43,230 nt of DNA from an uncultured Mycoplasmatota bacterium. Its GTDB lineage: Bacteria; Bacillota_I; Bacilli_A; RF39; UBA660. The stretch covers positions 1-43,230 of the forward strand of contig CANRSQ010000005.1 of the NCBI GenBank assembly GCA_947642475.1. Direction: 5' to 3'. The notes under the pieces are model-generated. The model did no database searches. It was given only the letters and a program-made list of their open reading frames with translations, and had not been told where the DNA came from. Position numbers and translations under genes: made by a program. This document shows positions 24,531 to 32,928 of this stretch, piece by piece (the first letter of the stretch is position 1; each line of letters starts with the position of its first letter).

Positions 24531-26282
24531 TTAATTTTTGTTATTGATTGTTTCTTTTAAAAGATTGATAAATTCTTCTTGTGAAAGGTTAACTGTTTCT
24601 TCAGTACCATATTTTCTATAACTGATGGTTTTTGTATCTTTTTCTTTATTTCCTATTATTAAAGTAAATGGTATTTTTTTAGTAACGCTTTCTCTCATTT
24701 TATACCCTAGTTTTTCATCTCTAGAATCTAGTTTAACTCTTATATCGTTATCTTTTAGTAATTGTTCTAATTCTTTTGCATATTCTAGGTGATATTCATT
24801 ATTTACGGGAATGATATTTACGCCTATTGGTGCGAGCCAAAGTGGGAATGCACCTTTTGTTTCTTCGATTAAGAAGGCCATAAATCTATCAAATGTTCCT
24901 AAGATAGCTCTGTGAATAACAACTGGTCTTACTTTTTCGCCTTTTTCGTTTGTATATGTTAAATCAAATCTTTCTGGAAGTAAGAAGTCTAGTTGACATG
25001 TTGAAAGTGTTACATCGTGGCCGATTGCTGATTTTATTTGAACATCTAGTTTAGGTCCATAGAAAGCGGCCTCTCCTTTTGCTTCATAGAAATCTAGGTT
25101 AAGTTCTGTTAGTACTTTTCTAAGTTCGTTTTCAGCTTTATCCCACATTTCATCATCGTCAAAGTATTTTTCTTTATCTTCTTTATCTCTTAGTGATAAT
25201 CTAAATGAATAATTTTTTATATTGAAATCTTTATAGACTGATAAAATTAGATTTACAACATTTGATACTTCTTCTTTTATTTGGTCTGGTCTTACGAAAA
25301 GATGAGCGTCGTTTTGGCACATTTGTCTTACTCTTTCTAAACCGCATACAGCGCCTGATGCTTCGTATCTAAAGTCTGGAGCAAGTTCTCCTATTCTTAT
25401 TGGTAAATCTCTATATGAATGTGGTTTATTTTTATATACTAGCATGTGGTGTGGGCAGTTCATTGGTCTTAATACTAGTTCTTCGTTATCCATTTTCATT
25501 ACTGGGAACATATCGTCTTTATAGTGATCCCAATGTCCTGATGTTTTATATAAATCAACACTACCTAAGCTTGGTGTATAAACGTGGTCATAACCTTCTT
25601 TTTCTTCTTTGGTTCTGATGTAGTTTTCTAATTTAGTTCTGACTTTTGCACCGTTTGGTAACCACATTTGTAAGCCTGGTCCAACTAATTCATGTGAAGT
25701 AAATAGTTCTAATTCTTTACCTAGTTTTCTATGATCTCTATTTTTTGCATCTTCTAAGGCTTCTAGGTGTTTATTTAAATCTTCTTCGGTTTCAAAACAA
25801 ACTCCATATATTCTTTGAAGGACTTTATTTTTTGAATCACCTTTATAATAGGCTCCTGAAACTTTTAATAGTTTGAAATATTTTAATTTTTTTGTTGTAT
25901 TTACGTGTGGTCCTCTACAAAGGTCGATAAAATCATCCTGTTTATAAGCTGATATTACTTCATCTTCTGGCATATTTTCAATTAAATCGATTTTATATGG
26001 ATCATCTTTAAACATTTCTAAAGCTTCTTCTTTTGAAAGTTCTATTCTTTTGATTAGTTTATCTGATTTGACGATTTTTTTCATTTCTTTTGATATTTTT
26101 TCTAAATCTTCTTCGGTTATTACTTCACCATCTAAATCGATATCATAATAAAATCCTTCTTCAATTACTGGTCCTACCCAAAATTTTGCGTTTGGATATA
26201 AGTGTTTTACAGCGTGTGCAAGTAAATGGGCTGCACTGTGGTTTAGTGTATTTAGTGTTTCATCTTCTTTTATATTTATCAT
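24531..26282 (-). CDS. thrS: Threonyl-tRNA synthetase lacking the TGS domain
   Basis: A 583-residue ThrRS. The N terminus begins almost at once with the editing domain ([16 protein letters not shown], zinc/editing His15 and His19; RGPHV later). The class II catalytic core follows ([16 protein letters not shown] with the zinc Cys, [45 protein letters not shown]), then the anticodon-binding domain. Full-length bacterial ThrS is about 640 residues with an N-terminal TGS domain of about 60, which is absent here. The T-box leader lies upstream across an unknown 157-residue gene; thrS starts 1 base after that gene's stop, so both are in the threonine-controlled transcript. Confidence 0.96.
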   Translation of the reverse strand: MINIKEDETLNTLNHSAAHLLAHAVKHLYPNAKFWVGPVIEEGFYYDIDLDGEVITEEDLEKISKEMKKIVKSDKLIKRIELSKEEALEMFKDDPYKIDLIENMPEDEVISAYKQDDFIDLCRGPHVNTTKKLKYFKLLKVSGAYYKGDSKNKVLQRIYGVCFETEEDLNKHLEALEDAKNRDHRKLGKELELFTSHELVGPGLQMWLPNGAKVRTKLENYIRTKEEKEGYDHVYTPSLGSVDLYKTSGHWDHYKDDMFPVMKMDNEELVLRPMNCPHHMLVYKNKPHSYRDLPIRIGELAPDFRYEASGAVCGLERVRQMCQNDAHLFVRPDQIKEEVSNVVNLILSVYKDFNIKNYSFRLSLRDKEDKEKYFDDDEMWDKAENELRKVLTELNLDFYEAKGEAAFYGPKLDVQIKSAIGHDVTLSTCQLDFLLPERFDLTYTNEKGEKVRPVVIHRAILGTFDRFMAFLIEETKGAFPLWLAPIGVNIIPVNNEYHLEYAKELEQLLKDNDIRVKLDSRDEKLGYKMRESVTKKIPFTLIIGNKEKDTKTISYRKYGTEETVNLSQEEFINLLKETINNKN

Positions 26283-26283
26283 A

Positions 26284-26757
26284 TTACCATCCTTTTTTTA
26301 TTAAATTTTTTTCTTTTTCTGGAATATCAAATGAACCAACTGAAGAAATATCAACTGATTCAAGTGTTAAATTTTCTTCTATCATGTCGATGATGTATTC
26401 ATAGTATTCTACTTCATCAAGTGCATCACGGTATGAAATTTTTGGAACTGAATAACTACTGATTTCTTCGTGAATGTCATCTATATTTTTTTGATTTGGA
26501 TTTTTGTATGGTGCGACATTACCATGGGTATCACAAACTAATACGATGCTTCCGTCGTATAAATTTTCTAGTTCTACAGCTTCAAATGGTATGCTTGAAA
26601 CATACAAATTATATATTTCACGGCATACGGTTTTAAATTCTTTATGGGTAAGTCTTGAAAGAAGGTCGACAACGTATTCGTTATCAACTTTAAGACAATT
26701 CCTTAGGAATGTTTCCATTTTAATTTTATTTTGTTTATTTAATGTTTTTTTATCCAT
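26284..26757 (-). CDS. Hypothetical protein between the T-box and thrS
   Basis: A 157-residue acidic, helical-looking protein I cannot assign ([18 protein letters not shown]...[23 protein letters not shown]...). There is no membrane segment or signal peptide. AGAGGGGGAT precedes the ATG. Its stop is followed 1 base later by the thrS start, so it is transcribed with thrS and behind the same T-box; it should rise when uncharged tRNA-Thr accumulates. Its role is unknown, and a link to threonine metabolism or translation is only suggested by position. Confidence 0.7.
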   Translation of the reverse strand: MDKKTLNKQNKIKMETFLRNCLKVDNEYVVDLLSRLTHKEFKTVCREIYNLYVSSIPFEAVELENLYDGSIVLVCDTHGNVAPYKNPNQKNIDDIHEEISSYSVPKISYRDALDEVEYYEYIIDMIEENLTLESVDISSVGSFDIPEKEKNLIKKGW

Positions 26758-26785
26758 TATATATCCCCCTCTTAATAAACAATAT

Positions 26786-26974
26786 AAAAACTCCCCACTA
26801 ATGTGAGGAGTGCTTTGTGCACGGTACCATCCTACCTTTTACTTAATTTTGGATAACGGCTTATACCGGAGCACTTTTCAGTGTCAGCTCTAAGGTAGTG
26901 GTTATTAAAGTTATTTATTTGGCTTACACCGTCCCAAACTCGCTTGAAAACACTTTTTAATAACTGTGTCCTTT
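26786..26974 (-). promoter_or_regulatory. T-box leader (Thr) of the unknown gene-thrS operon
   Basis: The minus strand carries the T-box sequence AGGATGGTACCGTG (about 26820-26833) ahead of a terminator hairpin ACTCCTCAC/GTGGGGAGT (26790-26798 with 26803-26811) and a T run. Stem I pairs GTTATTAAA with TTTAATAAC and closes with AAGG/CCTT. The 3' side of the internal loop reads CACTACC, containing the Thr codons ACT and ACC as specifier candidates. T-box leaders bind uncharged tRNA and switch from terminator to antiterminator, here matching the downstream threonyl-tRNA synthetase. Confidence 0.9.
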
Positions 26975-26998
26975 TCTTTGCTTTTGAATTATATATTT

Positions 26999-27026
26999 AT
27001 TTTATCATGTTTTTATATTTTGTCAA
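26999..27026 (-). promoter_or_regulatory. Promoter of the T-box/thrS operon
   Basis: Minus-strand TTGACA (27021-27026), 16-base spacer, extended -10 TGaTAAAAT (hexamer 26999-27004), abutting the dnaI stop. Confidence 0.65.
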
Positions 27027-27959
27027 TTATTTTCTTAGGTTTTTACTAATTAGTTCTTGGTATTGTGTTAGTTGTTTTATTCTTGAAACTATTCTACCAG
27101 CTTTTACTATTTCATCCCCTTTGTTAGTTATGGCTAAATGGGTTTCTAGAGCTTCTAAATTTAAATTTGAAGTGAAGAATGTTGGTAGTTTTTCATTCAT
27201 TCTATATTGTAAAATTGGACATAGGATTTCATCTCTATTCCATGATGATGTTGTTTCGGCGCCTATATCATCTATTAGTAATAATGGTGCTTTTTTTATT
27301 TTGTTATATTTTTCGTTAAATTCATTTTTATATTCTGAATTAAATGATGCTTTTAGTTCTCTTAAAAATTCTGGCCAAAAGACGATAGCACTTTGGGTTC
27401 CTTCTTTGGCAAGTTCATTAAACATAGCGGAAATTAAATATGTTTTTCCGCAGCCGAAGTTACCACATAGATACAAACCTTTTTGATTTTTGTTTTCTTT
27501 ATATTTTTCTATGAACTGTGTTAGCCAAATAATTGTATCAAATCTTTTTTTATCGGTTTTATATATTTTTGTAAATGATGCTTCTTTTATTTCTTTTGGT
27601 ACATTATATGCATATATGTTATTTTGGTACTGATTTTTTTTGTCTTCTTTTATTTTATATTTGCATGGTCTAAATGTAAATTCTAAGTTGCCTTCGACTA
27701 TACGTGGCAAGTAGGCATATCCATTTATTTTATTTTTGCAGGCTGGAAGTCCTGGACAATTTTTACAATTACTATATTCTTCGGCGGCTTCTTCTAGGGT
27801 TGATGTGTAGTTAATTAAATCTTCTCTTTTCATTTTTAGTTTACAAACTATTTCTTTGAAGTTTTCATTTTTTAAAGCTTCATCATATGTTTCTTCTAAT
27901 TGTGATTTTAGGTTTTTCTTTGGTTTTGTAAGGTCTGTTACTTTTTGCATATTTTTCAC
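27027..27959 (-). CDS. dnaI: DnaI-like helicase loader
   Basis: A 310-residue AAA+ ATPase that loads the replicative helicase onto DNA in Firmicutes. The N-terminal helicase-binding part (about 1-130) carries a zinc-type cluster (NCKNCPGLPACKN). The AAA+ domain has Walker A GNFGCGKT, Walker B APLLLIDDIGAE and a sensor segment TFFTSNLNL. The start codon follows the dnaB stop directly, giving the classic dnaB-dnaI pair. No terminator is visible after it; the thrS T-box promoter overlaps its end, so read-through is possible. Confidence 0.93.
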   Translation of the reverse strand: MKNMQKVTDLTKPKKNLKSQLEETYDEALKNENFKEIVCKLKMKREDLINYTSTLEEAAEEYSNCKNCPGLPACKNKINGYAYLPRIVEGNLEFTFRPCKYKIKEDKKNQYQNNIYAYNVPKEIKEASFTKIYKTDKKRFDTIIWLTQFIEKYKENKNQKGLYLCGNFGCGKTYLISAMFNELAKEGTQSAIVFWPEFLRELKASFNSEYKNEFNEKYNKIKKAPLLLIDDIGAETTSSWNRDEILCPILQYRMNEKLPTFFTSNLNLEALETHLAITNKGDEIVKAGRIVSRIKQLTQYQELISKNLRK

Positions 27960-29240
27960 CTACTTTCTTAGCATAGCTTCTAATTTAGCAATTTCTTCTT
28001 CACTAGCAGTATCTTCTTCTAGGTCTTTGCCATACCATTCTGGTTTTTCTTCTTTTTTTATGGTTTTGGCAGTTGTTTTTATTTGTTTATTTTTATTTTC
28101 TTTTTTACATATTTCCATGGCGTCAACAACGGTTTTTATATTACTACGTTTCCACTGTGAGGCGATGGTTAAGATAAAGTTTTTTGTAAGTTTATTGTTA
28201 TTTATTTTTAGGACATAATCGATTAATACGTTTACTACTCCTGGAGTAAGTTCGTAATCTATAAGCAATGTTTCTAAAAGGTTTAAATCATTTTTACTTG
28301 GTTTTATTCCTTTGTTTCTTCCTGATAGGAAATCATATGGTGACATTGTTTCATAAGTATAAATCATTTTTGATCGTTTGGTATTATCACTTACTTTTTG
28401 TCTTAGATATTCTGGTTGGTTTTTATATATTAATGATGGAGCCATACCTTTGTGTTCGAAAGTATAGTAATTACTGCAATGTTTTCTTAAGGCATTTTTA
28501 TCGATTACATGTTTTTCGTTTATTGAATTTCTAATTAATTCTGTTAATTCTTCTTCGTTTAAATTATAGATAAAAGCAAGTTTATGAATTAATGATTTTA
28601 TTTCTTTAGTGACTGATTTTTTATTTAGAAGTTCATTTGGAATGTTTTCCATAATACTATTTAGATCTACTTTTTCATTTACGATTATATCTACTTGATT
28701 TACTTTTCTAATACCACTTATATTATCGCTTATGAAAAGGTCGGTAGATACATCAAAGGTTTCACTGAAAGTAGCACTTATGTTTTCATAACCGTCAATA
28801 TTTATTTTTGGGATGGTAAAGAATTTTATTATTTTATTGTATTCTCTTTTGCCAACATTATTTTGAAGGGCGGTTGCGAGTATTGGATTTTCTAGAAATT
28901 CTTTTGGTTCAAGGGGTGAATATAGTTCATAAATATAGTTATTTATACTTCCTTTTTTGATATATGTTTTTAGTAATCCGATGGCTTCTAATTTTTCTCT
29001 GGCTTCTAAAATATCTGTTAATTTTAATCTTGTGTTTGTCATTAGGCTATGGTGAGTATATTCGGTTGACATTATTTGTGAGGTATCTAAATCACTCCAT
29101 AGTGTTAGATATAAGGTGATGGAAATGCTGCCAATTATTGGTTGGTATAGTTTAAATAATATGTTTCTATTTTCATTATCTAACACAGTACAATTTTTTA
29201 CTATATATGTATCTGCTGGTAGTAAATTTACTTTGGCCAT
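27960..29240 (-). CDS. dnaB: Replication initiation / membrane attachment protein DnaB (Firmicutes type)
   Basis: A 426-residue protein of the DnaB/DnaD family, which with DnaD and DnaI builds the primosome at oriC. The N-terminal winged-helix region (LFKLYQPIIGSISITLYLTLWSDL, LTDILEAREKLEAIGLLKTYIK) and the C-terminal DnaD-type helical region (SPYDFLSGRNKGIKPSKNDLNLLETLLIDYELTPGVVNVLIDYVL...FILTIASQWKRSNIKTV) are both visible. This is not the ring helicase that Gram-negatives call DnaB. It is the first gene of dnaB-dnaI; the yebC terminator is upstream. Confidence 0.9.
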   Translation of the reverse strand: MAKVNLLPADTYIVKNCTVLDNENRNILFKLYQPIIGSISITLYLTLWSDLDTSQIMSTEYTHHSLMTNTRLKLTDILEAREKLEAIGLLKTYIKKGSINNYIYELYSPLEPKEFLENPILATALQNNVGKREYNKIIKFFTIPKINIDGYENISATFSETFDVSTDLFISDNISGIRKVNQVDIIVNEKVDLNSIMENIPNELLNKKSVTKEIKSLIHKLAFIYNLNEEELTELIRNSINEKHVIDKNALRKHCSNYYTFEHKGMAPSLIYKNQPEYLRQKVSDNTKRSKMIYTYETMSPYDFLSGRNKGIKPSKNDLNLLETLLIDYELTPGVVNVLIDYVLKINNNKLTKNFILTIASQWKRSNIKTVVDAMEICKKENKNKQIKTTAKTIKKEEKPEWYGKDLEEDTASEEEIAKLEAMLRK

Positions 29241-29295
29241 ATTATTCCCCCTATCTCAGTGTGTTTGATATATTCATTTTATCACAGTTTTTGTT

Positions 29296-29322
29296 AAAAA
29301 AAAAGAACTAATTAAAGTTCTA
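29296..29322 (-). terminator. Terminator of yebC
   Basis: Stem AGAACT/AGTTCT (29304-29309 with 29316-29321) and a run of T on the minus strand. Its centre contains CTAATTAA, the same loop as several other terminators in the window. Confidence 0.75.
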
Positions 29323-30028
29323 CATTGTGGTAAACGGTTTGAACATCTTCTACTTCGTCTAACATATTAAGCATTTTTTGGAACGTTTCTAAATCTTCAC
29401 CGGTTAGGGTTACTTTATCTTTAGCGATATATGTTATTTCATCCATATCAAATGATACATTTGGTAATTTGTTTGTTATGGCTTCTTTGATGTTGAATAA
29501 ATCGTTTGGAGCACCATAAATAATTGTTTCGCCATTTTCTACTTCAATATCTTCAGCGTCTACACCGGCTTCTATTAAAGCTTCTAATGTTTCTTCTTCG
29601 TCTAACCCTTTGAAACTTACGATGCAAAGGTGGTCATACATGTAACTAACGCTACCTTGAGCGCCCATTTTAACATGGCATTTATTTACTACGGCTCTTA
29701 CTCCACTAACGCTTCTATTTACGTTATCTGTTAAGCAGGCAACTATTGCGGTTGAACCGTTTGGACCAAAAAGTTCATAGTTTGTAGCTGTATATGTTTC
29801 ATCTACTCCACTATTTACTTTATCAATAGCTCTATTGATGATATCGCTTGGTACTTGTTCTTTTTTTGCTTTATCAACTAATCTTTTAAGGGCACTGTTA
29901 CTTTCGAATTCAGTTCCTCCGTTTTTTGCTGCTTGATATATTTCTTTAGCGTACATTGAATATAATTTTGCTTTTGCAGCTCCTGTTTTTTGAATACTTG
30001 CTTTTCTTACTTCATAAGCTCTTCCCAT
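29312..30028 (-). CDS. yebC: YebC/PmpR-family protein
   Basis: A 238-residue member of the YebC family (MGRAYEVRKASIQKTGAAKAKLYSMYAKEIYQAAKNGG; RAIDKV; YELFGPNGSTAIVACLTDNVNRSVSGVRAVVNKC). Members have been described as DNA-binding regulators, and some as factors that help ribosomes at difficult sequences; which applies here cannot be told from sequence. It starts 5 bases after rnc in the same transcript. Confidence 0.95.
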   Translation of the reverse strand: MGRAYEVRKASIQKTGAAKAKLYSMYAKEIYQAAKNGGTEFESNSALKRLVDKAKKEQVPSDIINRAIDKVNSGVDETYTATNYELFGPNGSTAIVACLTDNVNRSVSGVRAVVNKCHVKMGAQGSVSYMYDHLCIVSFKGLDEEETLEALIEAGVDAEDIEVENGETIIYGAPNDLFNIKEAITNKLPNVSFDMDEITYIAKDKVTLTGEDLETFQKMLNMLDEVEDVQTVYHNVEL

Positions 30029-30033
30029 TTAAA

Positions 30034-30696
30034 TCATCCTTTCTGTGCTTTGGCAAGGGCATCTTTGGCAGCTTCTTGCTCAGCGGCTTTTTTTGAATGT
30101 GCGGTCCCTGTTCCATAAGTAATGTCATCAATAATTACTTCAACGGTGAATTTTTTATTATGAGCAGGTCCACTTTCGTTAATTAGTTTATATTCTAGAC
30201 TTCTTTTATCAGTTTGAACGTACTCTTGAAGAGCGGATTTATAATCGTCAAAGAAATCTATTTCGTGATTTTCGATATATGAAATTACATTTTCATTAAA
30301 GAATTTTCTAGCGGTTTCTATTCCTTGATCTAGGTAAAGTGCGCCTAAAAATGATTCGAAAATATCGGAAACAATGGCTTTTCGGTATTTTCCTCCACTT
30401 TCTGCTTCTCCTTTACCTAGTTTTAAATATTCATTAAGTCCTAGTTTAGTTGAATATTCATAAAGGGCGGTTTCGCAAACATAATGAGCTCTGGTTTTTG
30501 TCATTTCTCCTTCACTGATGTGTTTTGTGTTGTAAAGATAATCGCTCATTAAAAGTTCTAAAACGGCATCTCCTAAGAATTCTAGTCTTTCATAACTTTC
30601 TAAATTATGTTCGTTTGCATATGATGTGTGTGAAAATGCGGTTTCATATAAATTGATGTTTTTTGGTTTTATTCCTAAATCGTCTAATAATTTCAT
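30034..30696 (-). CDS. rnc: Ribonuclease III
   Basis: A 220-residue double-strand-specific RNase. The catalytic helix YERLEFLGDAVLELLMSDYLY and the metal-site segment SDIFESFLGALYLDQG are intact, and a C-terminal dsRNA-binding domain is present (YKSALQEYVQ...YGTGTAHSKKAAEQEAAKDAL). It cuts rRNA precursors, structured mRNAs and sense-antisense duplexes. The ATG at 30696 is preferred over the TTG at 30699 because AGGAG is 7 bases before it. A minus-strand promoter (extended -10 TGaTATAAT, hexamer 30714-30719) precedes it. The candidate antisense RNA locus is adjacent. Confidence 0.96.
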   Translation of the reverse strand: MKLLDDLGIKPKNINLYETAFSHTSYANEHNLESYERLEFLGDAVLELLMSDYLYNTKHISEGEMTKTRAHYVCETALYEYSTKLGLNEYLKLGKGEAESGGKYRKAIVSDIFESFLGALYLDQGIETARKFFNENVISYIENHEIDFFDDYKSALQEYVQTDKRSLEYKLINESGPAHNKKFTVEVIIDDITYGTGTAHSKKAAEQEAAKDALAKAQKG

Positions 30697-30754
30697 CAAA
30701 TCACTCCTAATAGATTATATCATATTTCTTTTTATTTTAGAAGAATTTTATGTA

Positions 30755-30783
30755 TTGTAATAATTTATTTGATGTGTTATAGT
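30755..30783 (+). promoter_or_regulatory. Promoter of the putative antitoxin RNA
   Basis: TTGTAA (30755-30760), 17-base spacer, extended -10 TGtTATAGT (hexamer 30778-30783). Confidence 0.65.
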
Positions 30784-30789
30784 ATTGTT

Positions 30790-30892
30790 AGTGAGGAATA
30801 TTCCTCATAAAAATGGGAAACATTGTAACATATCAATGTCTGCCTAAATGTTTTAGTAAGACACTTAGTCGAATGACTAGGTGCCTTTTTTT
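30790..30892 (+). ncRNA. Candidate antisense antitoxin RNA (about 100 nt)
   Basis: The predicted RNA starts about 7 bases after the -10. It contains three hairpins: GAGGAATATTCCTC (30792-30805), ACATTG/CAATGT (about 30820-30839), and the terminator GACACTTAGTC/GACTAGGTGCC (about 30860-30885, one mismatch) with seven T. It has no plausible coding frame. Its 3' end reaches the stop codon of the small hydrophobic peptide on the opposite strand, so the peptide's mRNA, which has no strong terminator before this point, would be complementary to it. I recognise no known RNA family; an antitoxin role is inference from layout. Confidence 0.6.
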
Positions 30893-30893
30893 A

Positions 30894-30974
30894 TTAAATA
30901 AACTTCCAAAGAAGACTAATTAACAAAATAATGATTATAAGTAGTACTACGATTAAAAAATCTTTCTTACTCAT
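30894..30974 (-). CDS. 26-residue hydrophobic peptide, candidate type I toxin
   Basis: The frame encodes 26 residues: a basic start (MSKKDF), about 17 consecutive hydrophobic residues (LIVVLLIIIILLISLLW) and a KFI tail, i.e. one membrane-spanning helix. A very strong ribosome site (GGGAGG, 30983-30988) lies 8 bases before the ATG. A good promoter (31056-31084) gives a structured leader of about 75 nt. Size, charge pattern and hydrophobicity resemble membrane toxins of type I systems (TxpA/BsrG/Fst-like), without clear sequence identity to any. It converges with the plus-strand RNA at 30790-30892. It could instead be a harmless small membrane protein. Confidence 0.65.
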   Translation of the reverse strand: MSKKDFLIVVLLIIIILLISLLWKFI

Positions 30975-30991
30975 AAACACCGCCTCCCTTC

Positions 30992-31004
30992 CAGGAACCC
31001 CCTG
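30992..31004 (-). other. Hairpin in the leader of the small peptide mRNA
   Basis: CAGG/CCTG (30992-30995 with 31001-31004) forms a short hairpin just upstream of the ribosome site and could influence its access. Confidence 0.35.
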
Positions 31005-31055
31005 AAAAAATGAAAAGCAAGCACCGATAGAGGTTACAATATTTCCGTGGGTAAT

Positions 31056-31084
31056 AATATATATTAATGGTTTTAGTTAGTCAA
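31056..31084 (-). promoter_or_regulatory. Promoter of the small peptide gene
   Basis: Minus-strand TTGACT (31079-31084), 17-base spacer, TATATT (31056-31061). The predicted leader is about 75 nt. Confidence 0.7.
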
Positions 31085-31175
31085 TGGTTTTTACAAAACT
31101 CCTTTTTTGGGGATTTTGTATGTACAGATTTAAGAAATTTGCATGTTTTTTTATGCAGAAATGGGAATTTGGTAT

Positions 31176-31203
31176 TTGATTTTCTTCTTAATTTGATTAT
31201 AAT
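31176..31203 (+). promoter_or_regulatory. Promoter of the ADP-ribosylglycohydrolase gene
   Basis: TTGATT (31176-31181), 16-base spacer, TATAAT (31198-31203). The start codon is 19 bases after the -10, leaving a leader of only about 12 nt (with GGTGAT). Confidence 0.65.
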
Positions 31204-31221
31204 AATGGTCGGTGATTAATT

Positions 31222-32064
31222 ATGTATGGAGCAATTATTGGGGATTTGGCTGGTTCTATGTATGAATATCTTGAGTTTTTAGATTCTTTAAATGGAACTA
31301 TTAACGTTAAACATCGAAAGGAAATTTTGGAAAAGAAAGATCTTTTGGATGATAGATGTTTTTATAGTGATGACACTATTTTAACTATGGCTATTTTGGA
31401 TAGTATTTTAGAGGGTATTGATTATGAGGAAAGTTTAAAATTATATTATGAAAAATATAAATCATTTAAGCCTACTGATGCTCCTTATTTTAAATCTATG
31501 TTTTCACCACGCTTTTCTAAATGGTGTGAAGGCAAAGTGGCTGGAGATAGTTATGGCAATGGGGCGGCAATGAGAATCTCCCCTATTGGTTATTTGTTTG
31601 ATGATGGGGCTACTGTTATTTTAGAGGTTAACAAGGCTACTACCCCATCACATGATAATATTAATGCTATTGCAGGTGCTGAAGTGGTTGCATTAACTAT
31701 TCTTATGGCAAGATGTGGGAATAATCCATATTTTATTAAGGATTTTATTTCATCGACATATAGATATTATTTTAATTATGATTTTAATAACCTACTTTTA
31801 AATAATACTTTTAATGCTTCTTGTGAAGAAAGTGTTAAACAGGCGTTATATTTGGCTTTTTCTTCTAATAATTTTGAAGAAGCTATTCGAAAAGCTGTGG
31901 CTATTGGTGGTGATACTGATACTGTTGCTTGCATTACTGGTAGTATTGCGGAGGCTTTATATGGAATTGATGATGATTTAATTAAAACAGCTAATGAATT
32001 TTTACCTTCTGAATTTAAAGATAAGTTAGAAGAAGGATATAGTAAAGTTAAAAAACTGAACTAA
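31222..32064 (+). CDS. ADP-ribosylglycohydrolase family protein
   Basis: A 280-residue enzyme of the ADP-ribosylglycohydrolase (DraG/ARH) family, which removes ADP-ribose from proteins or other targets. The two-magnesium site motifs are visible: GAIIGDLAGS at the N terminus, FYSDDTILTMAI (SDDT metal site) and the C-terminal AVAIGGDTDTVACITGSIAEALYG (GGDtDT metal site). It is transcribed alone from its own promoter and ends in a bidirectional terminator. It lies 2 kb from the NAD gene block; released ADP-ribose could feed the Nudix enzyme there, but this link is inference. Confidence 0.93.
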   Translation: MYGAIIGDLAGSMYEYLEFLDSLNGTINVKHRKEILEKKDLLDDRCFYSDDTILTMAILDSILEGIDYEESLKLYYEKYKSFKPTDAPYFKSMFSPRFSKWCEGKVAGDSYGNGAAMRISPIGYLFDDGATVILEVNKATTPSHDNINAIAGAEVVALTILMARCGNNPYFIKDFISSTYRYYFNYDFNNLLLNNTFNASCEESVKQALYLAFSSNNFEEAIRKAVAIGGDTDTVACITGSIAEALYGIDDDLIKTANEFLPSEFKDKLEEGYSKVKKLN

Positions 32065-32084
32065 TTAATCGTTCAGTTTTATTT
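32050..32084 (+). terminator. Bidirectional terminator after the ADP-ribosylglycohydrolase gene
   Basis: Stem AAAACTGAAC/GTTCAGTTTT (32052-32061 with 32071-32080); T runs in both directions serve both convergent genes. The loop contains CTAATTAA. Confidence 0.8.
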
Positions 32085-32830
32085 TATCTAACTTTGTTTA
32101 ATGTTTTTATTTTTGGACTATTTATATATTCCTCGGTTATTAAGGCTAAATTGTTTTCGATATCTTCAACAACTAAATTACAAACAATAGTTATTTGTTT
32201 ATCGTTTAATCCTAACTCTTTTAAAAAGATTGTGAAACTTTCTATACCGTGATTATAAGTCATTTGGATATATTCTTTGTTGGCTTCATATGTTTGATAT
32301 GCTTTTAAATATTCTTCGGTTATTTTATTGATTTCTTCTTCATCAATTGTAGTTATAGCTGGCTTTGCTTGGTTTATTTGCATGTGCTCGTCTTTAATGA
32401 TTGAAAATCCGTCTGGCATTTCGGTGGTGTTACGTTTTATAATTTCTTCTAACTGACAAATTTGTTTTTGAATTTCATGATTATTTTTTAAGGATTTATT
32501 ATATGCTTTATAAATTGCAGCAAGAGAAATTACTGAAGCTGCGAAAATAATCAGTGTTGCGGGAACGGCAGCCAAAAATGGTAAACTTCCGATTGTAAAA
32601 AAGGCACTTATATTTATTGGAATATCATATTTTTTGTTTATTTTGTCTTCACTTTGATGAACTTCTTTAAGTTCTTTTATTTTTGCTTCTAGGCTGTCAT
32701 TAGCCATTTGAAGAGTTATTTTCTTTATATATTCTGGACTATGGGCAAATTCTCTAATTGTTGTATCCCCTTTTTTCGTTTGACTAATAACATAGTCTTT
32801 TCCGTCTTTTGTAATAATTATTTTTTTCAT
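32084..32830 (-). CDS. Hypothetical membrane protein with coiled-coil segments
   Basis: A 248-residue protein I do not recognise. A charged N-terminal region (about 1-70) is followed by two adjacent hydrophobic segments (ISAFFTIGSLPFLAAVPATLIIFAASVISLAAIY, about 73-107). A helical, charged stretch (SLKNNHEIQKQICQLEEIIKR) and a long acidic C-terminal region follow. The hairpin of two helices suggests both ends face the cytoplasm. The start has AGGAGAAAAT upstream. It is a single gene, convergent with the ADP-ribosylglycohydrolase gene. The N-terminal ITKDGKDYVISQT fragment is beta-like. Confidence 0.6.
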   Translation of the reverse strand: MKKIIITKDGKDYVISQTKKGDTTIREFAHSPEYIKKITLQMANDSLEAKIKELKEVHQSEDKINKKYDIPINISAFFTIGSLPFLAAVPATLIIFAASVISLAAIYKAYNKSLKNNHEIQKQICQLEEIIKRNTTEMPDGFSIIKDEHMQINQAKPAITTIDEEEINKITEEYLKAYQTYEANKEYIQMTYNHGIESFTIFLKELGLNDKQITIVCNLVVEDIENNLALITEEYINSPKIKTLNKVR

Positions 32831-32892
32831 ATTTTCTCCTTTTGCTTTGATTTCTTATTATTATATTATTTTTCTATGGATTGTCAAATTGT

Positions 32893-32921
32893 TTTACTTT
32901 TTGGTCTATTTTTAGTATAAT
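32893..32921 (+). promoter_or_regulatory. Promoter of yidD
   Basis: TTTACT (32893-32898), 17-base spacer, TATAAT (32916-32921). The ATG is only 8 bases after the -10, so the mRNA would start at or next to the start codon. Confidence 0.6.
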
Positions 32922-32928
32922 GTTTATT

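Noticed and set aside
30790-30892. Riboswitch controlling the ADP-ribosylglycohydrolase gene
   Set aside because: The gene has its own promoter 280 bases further on, beyond a strong terminator.
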